Below are positions 49,453 through 59,442 of a DNA stretch of 64,000 nt, in pieces. The position numbers and the translations under genes were made by a program. The notes beneath the pieces were generated by a model. The model saw only the letters and a program-made list of their open reading frames with translations. It was not told the DNA's origin and ran no database searches. The stretch comes from Nitrospira sp. (GTDB taxonomy: Bacteria > Nitrospirota > Nitrospiria > Nitrospirales > Nitrospiraceae): assembly GCA_018242685.1 (NCBI GenBank), contig JAFEBM010000008.1, positions 1 through 64,000 on the forward strand, in the 5' to 3' direction. Position 1 is the first letter of the stretch, and every line of letters starts with the position of its first letter.

Positions 49453-50652
49453 CTATTTGGCGATGGTAATGCTTGGCACGCCGGCGCGTGGAACCTCGGT
49501 GACGGTCATCTGAAATAACTGTGACAAGAGCTTGAATGCTTCACGGTTCCAGCGAGCCTGTGGCCCGGTCGTGTTGACGGCGTAATAGTTCCCATGGGAT
49601 TTCATCGCGAGATCCAGTCCCGTCGGTGCTGACGGCGACACGATCAGGTCCATCGTCTTGACGGGATTCTCCGCCACCTCGGGAGTACGTGGATCTTTAT
49701 CGACATTGTACTCCGGCTCTTCAGCGATGGATTGCCCCAGAAAGTTCAACATCGCGTTGAAGCTGCGCAATCGAAAGTCGCCTCTGATCGGCCACTCGCC
49801 GCCGAAATGCCCCGGGCGAATATCAAAGGTCACGTCGTGGCCGAGCCCCTGTTCGTTCTCGTGCTGCAAACGGAGCCGTTCTTCCTTGGATAGCGAATCG
49901 GGGTCGTAATTGGTGATCAGCGTACCGCCTTCAACTTGTTTCAGCAATGTGTATGTCTTGTCTTGCCTGTTATACACCACCTGGTATTCCTGTTCGAGCG
50001 CTTTGAATCCTTCCGCCGTGACCGAGTCGGCGGGGATCGTCCAGCTCCGTTCGGTCATCATCGGTTCCACATGGAGGCTGTTGTGATCTTGTATGGCCGA
50101 GAGATGGAGGACTTCTCGTCGGAACATCTCATAGCCGATCTTATCGGACGGATCATTCCGATAGGCGACAACTCCGTCGCTTTGTTTCACCCGGAGCTCC
50201 TTGGCCATCAGCCGGAGGAGGAGATCGATATCGACGCCCTGCCGCAGGAGCAGCGTCAATTTTGATTCCTGAAATGGAGTGAGCAAGCGCTTGGTAAACT
50301 CTTCTCCTTCAATCGGCGCAATACTGATCGTCGGATTCTCGGCTACGCTTCCGCTGACGAGGGGCAGGATTTGCGTGGCGGCCAAACCAGCGAGAGCCGG
50401 GGTGGCGCCGGCCGTGAAGCGAAAATCGAACGTCGCCGCGATGTTGGAGACGCCGGTAAAGTGAATCGGCTGATGGTGCTGCGCTCTGGCGATATTCACA
50501 AGCAGTTGCTTGGATTGCGACTCAGTAATGGCATCATCATAGGCGATCACGGCGCGATTCAAGGTGATCGGCGAGAGACAACCCGAGAGGGCGGCCAAGT
50601 CCACAAAACCGACCCATAGGAAGAAAACGGAGAGACGCCAATGCAGTCGCAT
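49453..50652 (-). CDS. Large lipoprotein of unknown function
   Basis: The 399-residue product has a signal peptide with lipobox 'LAALSGC' (C25) and is probably anchored in a membrane. The mature region includes 'LLVNIARAQHHQPIHFTGVS', a Gly/Ala-rich hydrophobic segment (about 75-100), 'LLLRQGVDIDLLLRLMAKEL' and 'FRLRSFNAMLNFLGQSI'. It is the last gene of the minus-strand Mg2+-transport run, 188 bp after the smaller lipoprotein gene. I do not recognise a family. Confidence 0.65.
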   Translation of the reverse strand: MRLHWRLSVFFLWVGFVDLAALSGCLSPITLNRAVIAYDDAITESQSKQLLVNIARAQHHQPIHFTGVSNIAATFDFRFTAGATPALAGLAATQILPLVSGSVAENPTISIAPIEGEEFTKRLLTPFQESKLTLLLRQGVDIDLLLRLMAKELRVKQSDGVVAYRNDPSDKIGYEMFRREVLHLSAIQDHNSLHVEPMMTERSWTIPADSVTAEGFKALEQEYQVVYNRQDKTYTLLKQVEGGTLITNYDPDSLSKEERLRLQHENEQGLGHDVTFDIRPGHFGGEWPIRGDFRLRSFNAMLNFLGQSIAEEPEYNVDKDPRTPEVAENPVKTMDLIVSPSAPTGLDLAMKSHGNYYAVNTTGPQARWNREAFKLLSQLFQMTVTEVPRAGVPSITIAK

Positions 50653-50840
50653 GGTCCGGACAATCTTTCGATCTTGGTGTTGTCGGCGGTGCGATTTGTA
50701 GCATATCGGTCGTAAGTTGCCTAGCGCCGCAGAACGAAGCAGTCGGACCTGGACCTCAGAAACAGAACAAACTAACCGACTTTGGGAAACCCAGCCACAG
50801 GCGAGACGAAAGACAGAGTTCCTCTTTCACCGACAATGGC

Positions 50841-51221
50841 TCACGGCGCGCAGGCCTGAAAGATCTCCTCACATTCATCCCCATGTTGTTCCGATTCTTC
50901 GGGGACCGTTCGAAATGTGACGCCGACAACGCTGTCCTTGTCGAGGAGCGCGCTCGCCCAGCAGCCATGGTGGACTCCCGGCTGACTGCCTTTTAAAAAC
51001 GGTCGCGATTCTTCGAACATGGGTGTTTCCTTGTAATAGCGCAGGACCACCTCTTGTCCATGCGTCGTTCGGTGGAGTGGCTGTCCGGCACACTGGAGTA
51101 GCTCTGCTTGGCTCTTTCCGATGAGCTTGTCTGCGATTGGCTTTAAAGTATGTTCGGGTGGTGTCGATGCACAGCTTTGCAACAGAAAGATCACAAGTGA
51201 AAGAGCAAGTGCGAGATACAT
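50841..51221 (-). CDS. Small lipoprotein, possibly BamE/SmpA-like
   Basis: ATG 51221 is chosen because AGGAGG lies seven bases upstream (a longer frame starts at 51266). The 126-residue product has the lipobox 'LLQSC'. The mature segment 'IADKLIGKSQAELLQCAGQPLHR' followed by 'VVLRYYKE' resembles the start of BamE/SmpA-type folds ('G.t..el...lG.P'). Four further cysteines occur in the mature part. It directly follows mgtC, 37 bp away. Confidence 0.6.
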   Translation of the reverse strand: MYLALALSLVIFLLQSCASTPPEHTLKPIADKLIGKSQAELLQCAGQPLHRTTHGQEVVLRYYKETPMFEESRPFLKGSQPGVHHGCWASALLDKDSVVGVTFRTVPEESEQHGDECEEIFQACAP

Positions 51222-51258
51222 TATCAGCCTCCTATAAGCATGCTTGCCCGCCACAAGT

Positions 51259-51972
51259 TTAGTCATGTGTTCGTGGGCTCCAAAACGCTTGGTTAACCAG
51301 CGGTGAGGCGGTGAGCCGATTCACGACGGCATCCAACTCATCCCGATCGACTGACGTCGCGGCCAGCGTCGCTTCAATTTCAACTTCTTCCTGGCCGAAC
51401 GCATGCACGTCCAGGTTCTGGGTCGGATGGTGGCTTTGCTGGAGCTCTTCCTCGATCAACGCTAAGGCCTCTTTTCGGCGCTCGCGATGAGCAATCACGT
51501 AAACCACGTTTGTGACCTCGACCGTTGTATCCAACGGCTCTCGGTTGATCGCATGAACAATCGGGCGCAAGAGGGTGTTGGCCGCCAGCACAAAGCCGGT
51601 TCCAAGAACCGCTTCTAGAAGCAAGTCCGCTCCTGCACAGGCGCCAATAGCAGCGGAACCCCACAACGTGGCTGCGGTATTAAGTCCACGGATGTTGCCC
51701 TCCTCACGCATGATGACGCCCGCGCCCAGAAAGCCAATGCCCGAGACGACATAGCCGACGACATGAATGGCTCCGTCGTGGCCGTGGAGCCGGTTTGCCA
51801 TATCAACGAATACCGCTGCGCCGACCGCGACCAGCACGTTCGTGCGCAGACCTGCCGTGCGCTGTCGATATTGGCGCTCAAATCCAATGAGTCCGCCCAA
51901 GACAAAGGCGCTGACAAGACTCACGAGCGTATCGACGAGGGAGGCCAGATTGATGTTGTGAATGGCTTCCAT
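51259..51972 (-). CDS. mgtC: MgtC/SapB family membrane protein
   Basis: The 237-residue protein has four to five N-terminal helices with the family motifs 'LGGLIGFERQYRQRTAGLRTN', 'GIGFLGAGVIMREEGNIRGLNTAATLWGSAAIG' region and a C-terminal ACT-like cytoplasmic domain ('EVEIEATLAATSVDRDELDAVV'). MgtC proteins help cells survive low Mg2+, in part by affecting ATP synthase. It lies 12 bp downstream of the MgtA-type ATPase gene, the classic mgt arrangement. Confidence 0.9.
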   Translation of the reverse strand: MEAIHNINLASLVDTLVSLVSAFVLGGLIGFERQYRQRTAGLRTNVLVAVGAAVFVDMANRLHGHDGAIHVVGYVVSGIGFLGAGVIMREEGNIRGLNTAATLWGSAAIGACAGADLLLEAVLGTGFVLAANTLLRPIVHAINREPLDTTVEVTNVVYVIAHRERRKEALALIEEELQQSHHPTQNLDVHAFGQEEVEIEATLAATSVDRDELDAVVNRLTASPLVNQAFWSPRTHD

Positions 51973-51984
51973 GCATTGTCCTTA

Positions 51985-54732
51985 CTACCAGCCGAACCGG
52001 CGGATGTAGAAGCCCTTCATCGCCTGAGTGAGACTCATATAGCCGATAAGGATCACCGGCAAGCAGACAAAATAGAGCGGCGGCAATGGTTGGAGCTTAA
52101 AGTACGTCGCCCATGGTCCCATGGGCAGAAAGACACCCACCGTCATGATCGCGATCGTCATAGCGAGCAATGGTATGGCCGGGCGGCTTTGAAAGAATGG
52201 CACCTTCGGCGTGCGAATCATGTGCACAATCAGCGTCTGTGTCAACAGCCCGACGATGAACCAGCCCGATTGAAACAGGGTTTGCGTCTGCACCGTGTTG
52301 GCGTTGAACACAAACCACATCATGGCATAGGTCGTCAGATCGAAGATGGAGCTGATCGGTCCAAAGAACACCATAAACCGGCCGATGTCTGATGCCAGCC
52401 AGCGCTGAGGCTTCTTGAGGAGGTCCTTGTCCACATTATCGAAGGGAATCGCGATCTGCGACAGATCATACAACAGGTTTTGAATCAAGAGCTGCATCGG
52501 TAGCATCGGCAAGAATGGCAGAAATGCACTGGCAACCAAGACCGACAAGACGTTCCCAAAGTTGGAGCTGGCGGTCATCTTGATGTATTTGAGCATGTTG
52601 GAAAAGGTTCTGCGGCCTTCGAGGACACCGGCCTCCAGGACCAGCAAGCTCTTTTCCAGCAGGATAATATCCGCAGCCTCTTTGGCGATATCTACGCCGG
52701 AATCTACAGAGATGCCGATGTCGGCCGACCGCAAGGCGGGTGCGTCGTTGATGCCGTCCCCCATGAAGTCCACCACATGGCCGTTGGTTTTGAGCAACCG
52801 TACGATGCGCGCTTTATGGGCTGGGGTGAGCCGAGCTAACACCGTGGCTTTCTCGATGGCAGACACCAATTCTTCATCCGGCATCCGCTCGATGTCCGCC
52901 CCTGACAGCGTGCCGTCTATCGCCAGCCCGACATCGCGGCACACCTTAGTAGTCACCAGTTCGTTATCCCCGGTCAGCACTTTGACGGTGACTCCGTGAT
53001 CCGCCAGGGCCTGGAGAGCCGGTGCCGCGCTATCTTTGGGCGGGTCCAGGAAGGCGATGTAGCCGAGCAAGGTTAAGTTCCTCTCATCGGGCACACCGTA
53101 TACTTCTCGGAAAGGTGGGAGTTCCTTCGAGGCAACGGCTACCACTCGCAAGCCCTCCTTGTTGAGATCGGTGCTGATCCGACGAATCCTCTCAAGCAGG
53201 TCCATTGTGAGCGGTTCAACGACATCGTCATGACGGACATGGGTACAGACGGCCACGACTTCCTCGACGGCTCCTTTAGTGATCAGCAGGTGATGGGCAT
53301 CATATTTCGCGACGACGACGGACATTCGGCGGCGTGTGAAGTCAAAGGGAATCTCATCGACCTTGCGATAGTTCTCGGCGGGGTTCAGCTCCTAATAGAC
53401 TTCGGCATGCTTTAAGACAGCGACATCGAGCAAGTTTTTAAGACCGGTCTGATAATAGCTATTGAGAAAGGCCATCTCGAGGATGTCTTCTGACTCGCCG
53501 CCCCAGACAGTGACATGTCGCTCGAGCACAATCTTGTCCTGTGTGAGTGTGCCAGTCTTGTCCGTACACAAGACGTCCATGGCGCCGAAGTTCTGGATCG
53601 CGTCCAGCCGTTTGACGATGACCTGTTTCCGGGACAAGAATACCGCACCTTTGGCAAGGGTCGCGGTCACGATCATCGGCAGCATTTCCGGTGTGAGGCC
53701 CACGGCAATAGAGAGCGCAAAGACCAACGCCTCCATCCATGAGGCCTTGGTCAAGCCGTTGATAACAAACACACAGGGCACCATGATCATCATGAAGCGC
53801 ATCAAGAGCCAGCTGACGTCATTCACACCGGTTTCGAATGATGTCGGAGCTCGGTCGATCGCCGTGACACGGCTGGCCAGCGCGCCAAAATAGGTTCGGT
53901 CACCCGTCGCGATCACAAGGGCCGTTGCCGAACCGGACACCACGTTGGTGCCCATGAACAGAATATTGTCCAGTTCCAAGGGATTGATCACGGTTCGGTC
54001 TGGGAGAACAGCGAACTTCTCGACTGGCATCGATTCGCCGGTCAGAGCGGATTGGCTCACAAAGAGATCTTTGGCGATGAGGACTCGGCAGTCGCCCGGA
54101 ATCATGTCTCCAGCCGATAACGAGATGAGATCGCCTGGCACGAGCCTTTGGATGGGAATCTCGACACGCTGGAAACTCATCCCGTGCCCCTGGACGTTTT
54201 CAAGAGCACGGCTGTCCGAACTCGCTCGGCGGAAGACCGTCGCGGTGTTGCTGACCAAGGCCTTGAGCGCATCGGCGGCATTGGCCGCTTTGTCTTCCTG
54301 CCAGAACCGCAGGAGCGTAGCCAAGACTACCATCGACGCAATCACCAGGGTCGCCTTGAGGTCCTCAGTGAGGTATGACACCACCGCCAACAGCGTCAGG
54401 AGTAGGCTGAATAGATTGCGATAGCTTATCCAGAGCCGTTGCCACCACGGCAACGGTTTCTCATGCTGAACTTCGTTCAGGCCAACCCGCTCACGAATGG
54501 CATCAGCTTGGGATTCAGTCAGGCCTTCTGCATGACTTTCAAGCCGCTTCTGCAATGCGTCTGGAGTGGTTGTGGCCGATTCCACAAGTGTCAAGGTAAG
54601 CGCGGACGGGACCTCCCGGCTGAGGCCGGTCGCAGGCAATGTCTCCAGCACCAGGAGGCGACGAAAATGTCGGACGAGGTGCCGAGCCCGAAGAAAGCTC
54701 GCGAAGAGCTCTTTTAAAAATGGGACGGTCAT
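51985..54732 (-). pseudogene. mgtA: MgtA/MgtB-type Mg2+ P-type ATPase, interrupted by one in-frame amber stop
   Basis: A single reading frame of 915 codons encodes a full P3B-type ATPase except for a TAG at 53392-53394. The first part (53392-54732, 446 residues) carries the cation ATPase N-domain, 'GDLISLSAGDMIPGDCRVL', 'SALTGESMPVEK' and the phosphorylation site DKTGTLT (D391). After the stop the frame continues 'ELNPAENYRKVDEIPFDFTR' and 'RRMSVVVAKYDAHHLLITKG', then 'VLTGDNELVT', 'GDGINDAPALRSADIGISVD' and six C-terminal helices. The enzyme imports Mg2+ driven by ATP hydrolysis. The neighbours are mgtC and a GDT1-type transporter. With only one lesion, the stop could be a recent mutation, a sequencing error or a readthrough codon. 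Confidence 0.85.
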
Positions 54733-54778
54733 GTTCGGCTCATCTCATTAACATCATATTGCCTGTACCGGCTGGCCG

Positions 54779-55048
54779 TCATGCGCGCACGTCGATCAAC
54801 ATCCATCCGCCGATCAGGACAAATCCGATTCCCGCCACGACCTTGAGGATTCTCGGTGAGACGAAAGCGGATAGTTGGGAACCAACCAGCACTGCAAGCA
54901 AGCTGGACAAGACCAACGCGCCGGCAGAGGCACAGAACACACCGACTCGGCTGACTTGCGGGTCCGCGGCAAACAATAAGGTGGCAAGCTGTGTTTTATC
55001 GCCCAATTCCGCAAAAAACACTGTGACAAAAACCGACCAGAGCGACAT
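54779..55048 (-). CDS. GDT1/TMEM165 (UPF0016) family half-size transporter
   Basis: ATG 55048 is preceded by AAAGGAG. The 89-residue protein has the family motif E-x-G-D-K/R-T/S ('FFAELGDKTQLATLLFA') and three hydrophobic helices. Full-length members have two such repeats; this is a one-repeat form that would have to dimerise. The family exports Mn2+ or Ca2+/H+. It lies between an outer-membrane protein gene and the Mg2+ ATPase. Confidence 0.85.
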   Translation of the reverse strand: MSLWSVFVTVFFAELGDKTQLATLLFAADPQVSRVGVFCASAGALVLSSLLAVLVGSQLSAFVSPRILKVVAGIGFVLIGGWMLIDVRA

Positions 55049-55124
55049 CTTGTTTTCTCCTTTCACCCGTTGTGACCGCCTCCACAATTGCCCAACTCTA
55101 TATTCCTGATCATATAAAGAGCGT

Positions 55125-56129
55125 TCATTTTGACGGCCACATTTCAGACAACATTCGTTTCGGCACATCGAACGCGACCCGCAGTTGTACGGCCCAATAC
55201 TCCTGGACCAGACTACCTGGTTTGTCCAACGATCGATCCTGTTCGCGATACACGCTCACTTCATAGTCATCCTTGAATCGAACGGCTACGCCGACAATCC
55301 AATCGAGTTCCGTTGGTTTCAACTTATTGCTTAACTCTCGATCGGTGAACAAATTGAAGTCCCCGAAAAAAACCACCATGTTTTTATAGAGGTTGGCGTC
55401 GAAATGCGCCACATATCGAAAGAGCGCCAGGCCGGTGTTATCCGGCCGCGCGTAATAGTTGCTGTTATAAAACAACCAGCCCATCCCGGCATAGGCGGTT
55501 ATGTTCTGATTCGGAAAATGCGATTGCCACCAGGACAGATCCTCGGCGGCCAGAAAGCGGCGGGTCACCAAGGTGTCCGCATAGATTTGTTGAATGCCGC
55601 TCCGATCGAGAGGCGCATCGCGTTCATACTGGATCCGCCAGCTCCAACGACCAACCAATCCAGTGAGAGCATAGGTCATGTCCCACTCCGTGAGGGTGAT
55701 CCAGCCTTTTGTCCGATCTGAGAAGAAATTCTGATCGGTATAGAAGGTGAGATACTGCTTATACAGGTCCGTCTCGAAGTGGGCCATGTGCCGCAACCCT
55801 ACCAGGCCGGTATTGTCGGGGCGGGCTGCGAAAGTGGGATTGGAAACAAACGCGGCGGTCAGGAAATACCCACCAAATAAGGTCTCTTCCGTTTCCCTGA
55901 TGTCCTTTCCTCCGGTCTCCTTATTTTTATCTCCCTCCAGAGAAGGGAGCGGACGGCCATATTTCTCCAGAGCTTGCGCGGGAGCCGAGGTGAGTACTAG
56001 CCCCAGCAGCACGAACGGGAGTGCAAAAAGGCACGAATAGGCCGGTCGGCTGTGAATTGTTCCCAACCGAATAGCAAAGAAAGGCCAAAGTGAGAGTTGT
56101 GATGTAAATGTCTGCATCAAATGCGTCAT
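55125..56129 (-). CDS. Exported outer-membrane barrel-like protein with internal duplication
   Basis: ATG 56129 is chosen from AAGGAGC upstream. The 334-residue product has a long signal region (hydrophobic core 'LFALPFVLLGLVLTSAPAQA'). The mature part contains two homologous halves marked by 'ARPDNTGLVGLRHMAHFETDLYK' and 'ARPDNTGLALFRYVAHFDANLYK', each followed by aromatic-rich alternating strands ('TFYTDQNFFSDR', 'VFFGDFNLFTDR'). This suggests a beta barrel. It heads the minus-strand ion-transport genes and may be cotranscribed with them. Confidence 0.7.
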   Translation of the reverse strand: MTHLMQTFTSQLSLWPFFAIRLGTIHSRPAYSCLFALPFVLLGLVLTSAPAQALEKYGRPLPSLEGDKNKETGGKDIRETEETLFGGYFLTAAFVSNPTFAARPDNTGLVGLRHMAHFETDLYKQYLTFYTDQNFFSDRTKGWITLTEWDMTYALTGLVGRWSWRIQYERDAPLDRSGIQQIYADTLVTRRFLAAEDLSWWQSHFPNQNITAYAGMGWLFYNSNYYARPDNTGLALFRYVAHFDANLYKNMVVFFGDFNLFTDRELSNKLKPTELDWIVGVAVRFKDDYEVSVYREQDRSLDKPGSLVQEYWAVQLRVAFDVPKRMLSEMWPSK

Positions 56130-56541
56130 AACGAGCTCCTTCTGCCGGTCCATGCAGACCGGGCCGGAGCTGTCATCACGCGTTTACGGCAAGTTCAAAA
56201 GGCGTGACGACGAGATTCTGGTTTGGTCGCTGAGGCAGGCAATCAACGTGTTGCCATGTTCGGTTCGTCTACTACCGTCGCTTCCCATCAAGAACCTCGC
56301 AGGTGGTGTTATGCGGATCAGGTTGCCTACACTTTGATGGCAGGTTGAGAAATGAAGAACGCATCCCTGCTCAGTAAACGACTTGAACCGCTGGAGCTTT
56401 TATCCAATCGACAAAGAGCTGTCAAGCCAAAACTGGTCGAAAGGGATCTCACATCTCTTCTGATGCGCCGGCAACAATCGGACGCAGGTTGTGCCAGATC
56501 AATACGAAGATACCGAAGAGGCTGCTGGAGAAGAGGAGACC
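56130..56541. other. Gene-free region upstream of the outer-membrane protein gene
   Basis: No gene is supported in these 412 bp. On the minus strand the region upstream of 56129 should hold the promoter and leader of the ion-transport genes. I looked for Mg2+ (M-box) and Mn2+ (yybP-ykoY) riboswitch landmarks and did not find them. A hydrophobic stretch follows the P450 stop in the same frame near 56450-56535 but has no start codon. Confidence 0.5.
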
Positions 56542-57957
56542 TTACGCGACGACGAAATGCGGTTCGGTGATTCCAGCCCGTTCAACCGTCATCTGCATAG
56601 GGACATTTGGGCGTAGCGTCATGACTGGTTCCGGTCGGATCGTCTGTCCGTCCACCAGGTGTAATTGAACTTTGGACGCGATCGTTGCCAAGATCAACAG
56701 GCCTTCCAACTCCGCAAAGGACTCTCCGAGGCACCGACGTCCACCGGCGCCGAATGGGATGTAGCTGAACGGTAGACGGGTCCGGTTTGCCGCTTCCGAA
56801 AATCGCTCAGGATCAAACCGGTTGGGATCCGGGAACCATCGCGCATTACGGTGCAGACTCCAGGGACTGATGAAGACCCACGCGCCAGACGGCAGTACCG
56901 CCCCTGATGGAAGGTGGTCCTGGGTGTGGGCAAGGCGGGTATGGAGGCTCCAGGCCGGAGGGTAGAGGCGCAATGATTCGTCCCATATCATCTTCATATA
57001 CCGCAAGCGAGGCACATCAGCAGCAGCTGGGACACGGCCACCTAATACCTCGTTCAATTCGCACGTGAGCCGTTCACGCACCGATCGGAATTGCGACAGC
57101 AAAAACCAGGTCCAGGTCAGGGCATTCGCGGTGGTTTCGTGGCCGGCGAGCAAGAACGTCATGAGTTCGTCACGAATCTCTTCATCGCTCAGTTGCCGTC
57201 CGTCCATATCGGTCGCAGCTAATAACAGCGACAACACATCATCGTTTCGATGAGACGCCCCGCGCCTCTCTTCGATGAACCGATGAAGCATTGACTCCAT
57301 GGCTTCCAGTCCATGAGTGAGCCGGCGATGAGCACTTGTCGGCACCCACAGTGGGGTCAAGCTCGCGAGAAGGGAATCATACTGTAGCTTGATCAAACGT
57401 TGGCCGACCGCAATGGTCTCCCGTATGGTATCGGCTTCGGCGCCGACTTCGCGTCCGAAAAGCAGGCGCCAGATTATCGATAGGGTGAGATACGCCATTT
57501 CCTGTCCGATATCGATCGCCGTTCCATCTTGCCACTGTGTCGCAAGATCGTGAGCCTTGTCCGCGATCAGGTCGGCATACGCCGTGACGTGATTTCCATG
57601 AAAGAAGGGAAGCAACAGCCGCCGCTGATGGTGATGCATGTCGCCTTCGGTATGGAGGACGCCCTGACCAAAGATGCGCGATTCGACCGGCGCCACCGGC
57701 GCCTTCCGATAATTGTCTTGTTTCGTGACCAACACATGTTTGACGTCGGCCGGATGGTTCAGCACATACATGGCGGCGTCACGCTGCCGCAAGAGGAGTT
57801 CGAGGACAAGCCCCATCGGGAGTTTGACTACATCCCCATAGGTTTGACAGTTCAAGAGATAGCCGAGGGTGTCTCGCCGAAGTTCGGAGAATGGCCCCCT
57901 CCAACGAGAGACGGGTGGGCCGGAAAAGATGGGAGGTGGAATTGTCTGATTGGTCAT
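56542..57957 (-). CDS. Cytochrome P450
   Basis: About 471 residues from ATG 57957, which lies 50 bp after the transporter stop; a longer frame to 58107 would overlap that gene. P450 landmarks are the I-helix 'FLLAGHETTANALTW', the ExxR motif 'ESLRLYPPAWS', 'PDPNRFDPERF' and the heme-binding 'FGAGGRRCLGESFAELEG' with the Cys ligand. No membrane anchor is evident, so it is soluble. Similar bacterial P450s hydroxylate fatty acids, terpenes or other lipids. No dedicated ferredoxin is adjacent. The upstream MHS transporter may supply its substrate. Confidence 0.92.
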   Translation of the reverse strand: MTNQTIPPPIFSGPPVSRWRGPFSELRRDTLGYLLNCQTYGDVVKLPMGLVLELLLRQRDAAMYVLNHPADVKHVLVTKQDNYRKAPVAPVESRIFGQGVLHTEGDMHHHQRRLLLPFFHGNHVTAYADLIADKAHDLATQWQDGTAIDIGQEMAYLTLSIIWRLLFGREVGAEADTIRETIAVGQRLIKLQYDSLLASLTPLWVPTSAHRRLTHGLEAMESMLHRFIEERRGASHRNDDVLSLLLAATDMDGRQLSDEEIRDELMTFLLAGHETTANALTWTWFLLSQFRSVRERLTCELNEVLGGRVPAAADVPRLRYMKMIWDESLRLYPPAWSLHTRLAHTQDHLPSGAVLPSGAWVFISPWSLHRNARWFPDPNRFDPERFSEAANRTRLPFSYIPFGAGGRRCLGESFAELEGLLILATIASKVQLHLVDGQTIRPEPVMTLRPNVPMQMTVERAGITEPHFVVA

Positions 57958-58007
57958 GCGGGCTATGCGTCGCTCATGAAAGATACAGCATGTCTCACGA
58001 GCCACTG

Positions 58008-59303
58008 TCAGTGAGTTCCGATCTGAACCTCGACTGTTCCTTTCGCTTTCTCGGAAATCGTGGACAGTGCGATCAACGACAGGACGGCGCACAGGCTGAC
58101 ATACCATCCAGGAGCAAGAACGCTCCCGCTCTGTTCCATTATCACTGTGGCCAGCAACGGTGCAGTCCCGCCGAACAGAGCCGAGGCAATATTGTACGAA
58201 ACCGAGAGGCCTGTGTAGCGTTGCGCGACTGGAAAGAGAATCGCCACGATGCCAAAGAACGGACCCATATAGGCCGACACGAACACCGTAATCAAGACTT
58301 GGGCCGTGACGATCAACGCGAGATGGCCGCTACTCAACCAAGAGAAGAACGGGACTGTACCGAGGGCCAGACCCGCTGCCCCGGCGGCCAGTATCCATCG
58401 ATGCCCGACTCGATCAGACAGCTTGCCCATGAATGGAATCAACATCGCCAACAGAGCCATACAGATCGTGTTGATGAGCAATGTCGTTCCCATCGGGAGG
58501 TCGGTCACTTTGGTCAGGTAGGTGGGGAGAAACACATAGAAGATGTAGAACCCGACGCCATGCAACAGAACGAGGCCGATCACTTGTAGAAGCGGTGCAC
58601 GGTACGAGGCGAGTAACTCGCGGACCGGTGAGGAAGACACCACACCGGCTTGTTGCAACCGCTCAAAAGCCGGCGACTCGGGAATGCGCCGTCGAAGATA
58701 CCAGCCGACCAGCGCGATGACAGTTCCCGCCACGAACGGGATGCGCCATCCCCATTCCTGGAGTGCGTCCGATGAGAGACTCGCAGCCGTCAAGGTGCCG
58801 ACAGCGGAGCCCAACAGCGCGCCGATCTGTGCGCTGAACCCGGCCCAACTGCCGATGTAGCCTCGCTCGGTCGGTGCAGCATGTTCAACGAGGAATGTAA
58901 CGGAGCCGGTGAATTCTCCACCGACCGATAGACCTTGAAGAAAACGTAAGACGGTGAGTGTGAGCGGTGCAGCAAGACCGATCTGCGCATAGGTCGGCAA
59001 TAGGCCGACCAAGCAGGTGGGCAACGCCATGAGAATAATGGACCAGGCCAAGGCCGCTCGTCGTCCCTTGGTATCGCCCCAGTACCCGAACAGCAGCGCG
59101 CCCAGTGGTCTGGCAAGAAATCCCACGGCGAACACGCCGAATGTGGCGATTAAGGATAACGACGGATCCGAAGCAGGAAAAAAGAGGCGAGACAAGACCG
59201 GTGCGAAGTATCCAAAGAGAGCAAAGTCATACCACTCCAGCACATTCCCGATCGCGCCGGCCAAGACCGTCTTCCAGAATACCTTCGGTCCGTCTGAACC
59301 CAT
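58008..59303 (-). CDS. MFS transporter, metabolite:H+ symporter (MHS) family
   Basis: A 431-residue protein with 12 predicted helices. 'GNVLEWYDFALFGYFAPVLS' at helix 1, 'RPLGALLFGYWGDTKGRRAAL' and 'LRFLQGLSVGGEFTGSVTFLVEH' with 'RGYIGSWAG' are diagnostic of the MHS family (ProP, KgtP, citrate carriers). Substrates are carboxylates, betaines or similar. The gene lies directly upstream of the P450 on the same strand, implying cotranscription. Confidence 0.88.
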   Translation of the reverse strand: MGSDGPKVFWKTVLAGAIGNVLEWYDFALFGYFAPVLSRLFFPASDPSLSLIATFGVFAVGFLARPLGALLFGYWGDTKGRRAALAWSIILMALPTCLVGLLPTYAQIGLAAPLTLTVLRFLQGLSVGGEFTGSVTFLVEHAAPTERGYIGSWAGFSAQIGALLGSAVGTLTAASLSSDALQEWGWRIPFVAGTVIALVGWYLRRRIPESPAFERLQQAGVVSSSPVRELLASYRAPLLQVIGLVLLHGVGFYIFYVFLPTYLTKVTDLPMGTTLLINTICMALLAMLIPFMGKLSDRVGHRWILAAGAAGLALGTVPFFSWLSSGHLALIVTAQVLITVFVSAYMGPFFGIVAILFPVAQRYTGLSVSYNIASALFGGTAPLLATVIMEQSGSVLAPGWYVSLCAVLSLIALSTISEKAKGTVEVQIGTH

Positions 59304-59442
59304 GAAGACGCACTCTCATACAATAGTGCAAAGAGCAAAGTTGGGGCCACCATACCATGAATGAATATCGATGCGCTTGAGGTCGTACTTCCTGCGAGGG
59401 ATAAGCGGAGCGGAAGATCGTCTTGGTATCAACCTGATCGGC

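Noticed and set aside
56130..56340. Riboswitch upstream of the ion-transport genes
   Set aside because: Searched by eye for M-box and yybP-ykoY conserved strings and found none. A covariance-model search would be decisive.
56440..56541. Hydrophobic segment in frame after the P450 stop (…FGIFVLIWHNLRP…)
   Set aside because: Looks like a small transmembrane helix, but no start codon follows the P450 stop. Could be a remnant; not enough to call a gene.
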